A DNA stretch of 64,000 nucleotides from contig NC_089867.1 of the NCBI RefSeq assembly GCF_036373705.1, positions 27,437,450-27,501,449 on the forward strand, given 5' to 3'. The stretch's first letter is position 1. Each line of letters opens with the position of its first letter. Below are positions 62,991 to 64,000 of this stretch, in pieces. The position numbers and the translations under genes were made by a program. Under the pieces are notes generated by a model that had not been told where the DNA came from, searched no databases, and saw nothing but the letters and a program-made list of their open reading frames with translations. The stretch is from Amia ocellicauda. Lineage: Eukaryota > Chordata > Actinopteri > Amiiformes > Amiidae.

Positions 62991-64000
62991 ATTATTACTG
63001 TTGGGTCTCTGTGTGTGTGGAATAACGACAAGGGGGAATTTGGTTTCATATTGTTTTTATTGTGCATTTCTTTATTATTTCTTTGTGTTATATTTGGGTA
63101 GGGCTTTTAGCATTAGCTCAGTACTATTAAAGGCAGGTTTTATTATAGGTTTTATAAATTATCATTACAGTGTAATGTGTGTGTCACCAAAGAACAGTCT
63201 TCGTGCCCTGTCTTGGTATCTCAATTGTAAATAAACATTCTTGTTAAATTTTACCCATCCGTGTGGTGGTGTCTTGGGGCCCCATTGAGCCTGCCTGTTG
63301 AGAAAGTGAGTGGGTGTGACGAGATCCTCTCTCGTATTAAAAATAAGTGGAGTAGTTGCTTAGAGTGTCACACCAAGCACCCACTAGGAGGTGACATGGA
63401 CACAACATCAATGTCATTGTACATATTTGTGGTCATTTTTCAGGGTCAATACACTCTGGAAGTCCTCAAAACAAAACAGTGGTTGACACCCGGCTATGTG
63501 GTCTTCTGGCACTCTTGTTGCACTCCTCAAGGTTTCCCTCTGCAATGAATGAGTGTGTGCGTGTCTTTTTATATACACCGTGCTGAGGAGCCCCAGGTGT
63601 GTTCGCCCTGTTCTGCTGTTCCTGATCACTCCCTGTGGGGCATCACAATATATAACAACTCAGTTGACAGTTGATCCCTTAATAGGCTGCTAAATCATGA
63701 TCTGATACCTCAAGAACTCGTGGGAGCCCGGGGAGAGGGATTGGAATGGTCTAGTTGGTCAAGCTAGGCTGTAGATGATCTGCCCCCCCACCACCCGACT
63801 CCCTAAGTCATTGAGTGTGACAGCCCTGCAGTAGCCCTCCAGGGCTGGCGGCTGCTTTCAAATAAATCACGTTTCAGACGTTAACCTTGGTCCTTGCTCA
63901 GTTGTTATTTTGATCACATTGATCATGTGGGCACTAGCGTTTCGAATGACCAGTCTGTGACCAACATGTCCCAACACTGAACTTGCTTTACATTAGGCTA
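62991..64000. other. Right end, nothing recognised
   Basis: No exon with splice signals or known repeat seen. Confidence 0.45.

Overview
The window is vertebrate nuclear DNA, almost certainly from a ray-finned fish. Genes are split into short exons with consensus splice sites. The repeats are typical fish families: several Tc1-like DNA transposons, L2-type and CR1-type LINEs, and a tRNA-derived SINE with an L2-like tail. The mix of abundant CR1, L2 and Tc1 would suit a non-teleost or early-branching teleost genome, but the species cannot be fixed from sequence alone. No bacterial, viral or CRISPR-like system is present.

Layout: (1) 0.2-12.6 kb, plus strand: DNAJC16, complete, 14 coding exons and 783 codons, with a CpG-rich putative first non-coding exon and a long 3' UTR. 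(2) 13.4-15.5 kb: L2-type LINE, minus strand. (3) 17.2-21.05 kb, minus: AGMAT, complete, 7 exons, 366 codons, convergent with DNAJC16; a GT-rich minisatellite of about 860 bp begins about 125 bp upstream of its start codon. (4) 22.66-23.88 kb: Tc1-like element sitting inside a (TA)n array. (5) 25.2-30.1 kb, minus: PINK1, complete, 8 exons, 591 codons. (6) 30.7-41.1 kb: a block of transposons, minisatellites and gene relics. It holds an ASPG-like ankyrin gene fragment (plus) with a lost splice acceptor, and a STYK1-like kinase fragment (minus) in which the region between helix C and subdomain IX is deleted out of frame. (7) 41.1-47.1 kb, minus: CDA (cytidine deaminase), complete, 4 exons, 159 codons, with a nearly intact Tc1 element in one intron. 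(8) 49.8-51.4 kb: CR1 LINE followed by a degenerate trypsin exon. (9) 53.5-58.4 kb, minus: a complete five-exon trypsin-like serine protease. (10) 60.8-63 kb: another Tc1 copy with a long palindrome, and an L2-type fragment.

The genes do not form a pathway: an ER-anchored J protein, a mitochondrial ureohydrolase, the mitophagy kinase, a pyrimidine salvage enzyme and a secreted protease. The arrangement is syntenic. In human chromosome 1p36, DNAJC16-AGMAT and CDA-PINK1 are two separate neighbouring pairs several megabases apart; here they are contiguous. The most informative unusual features are the two gene relics between PINK1 and CDA, the trypsin relic, a GC-AG intron in DNAJC16 and the repeat upstream of AGMAT. 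I see no convincing new biological system.
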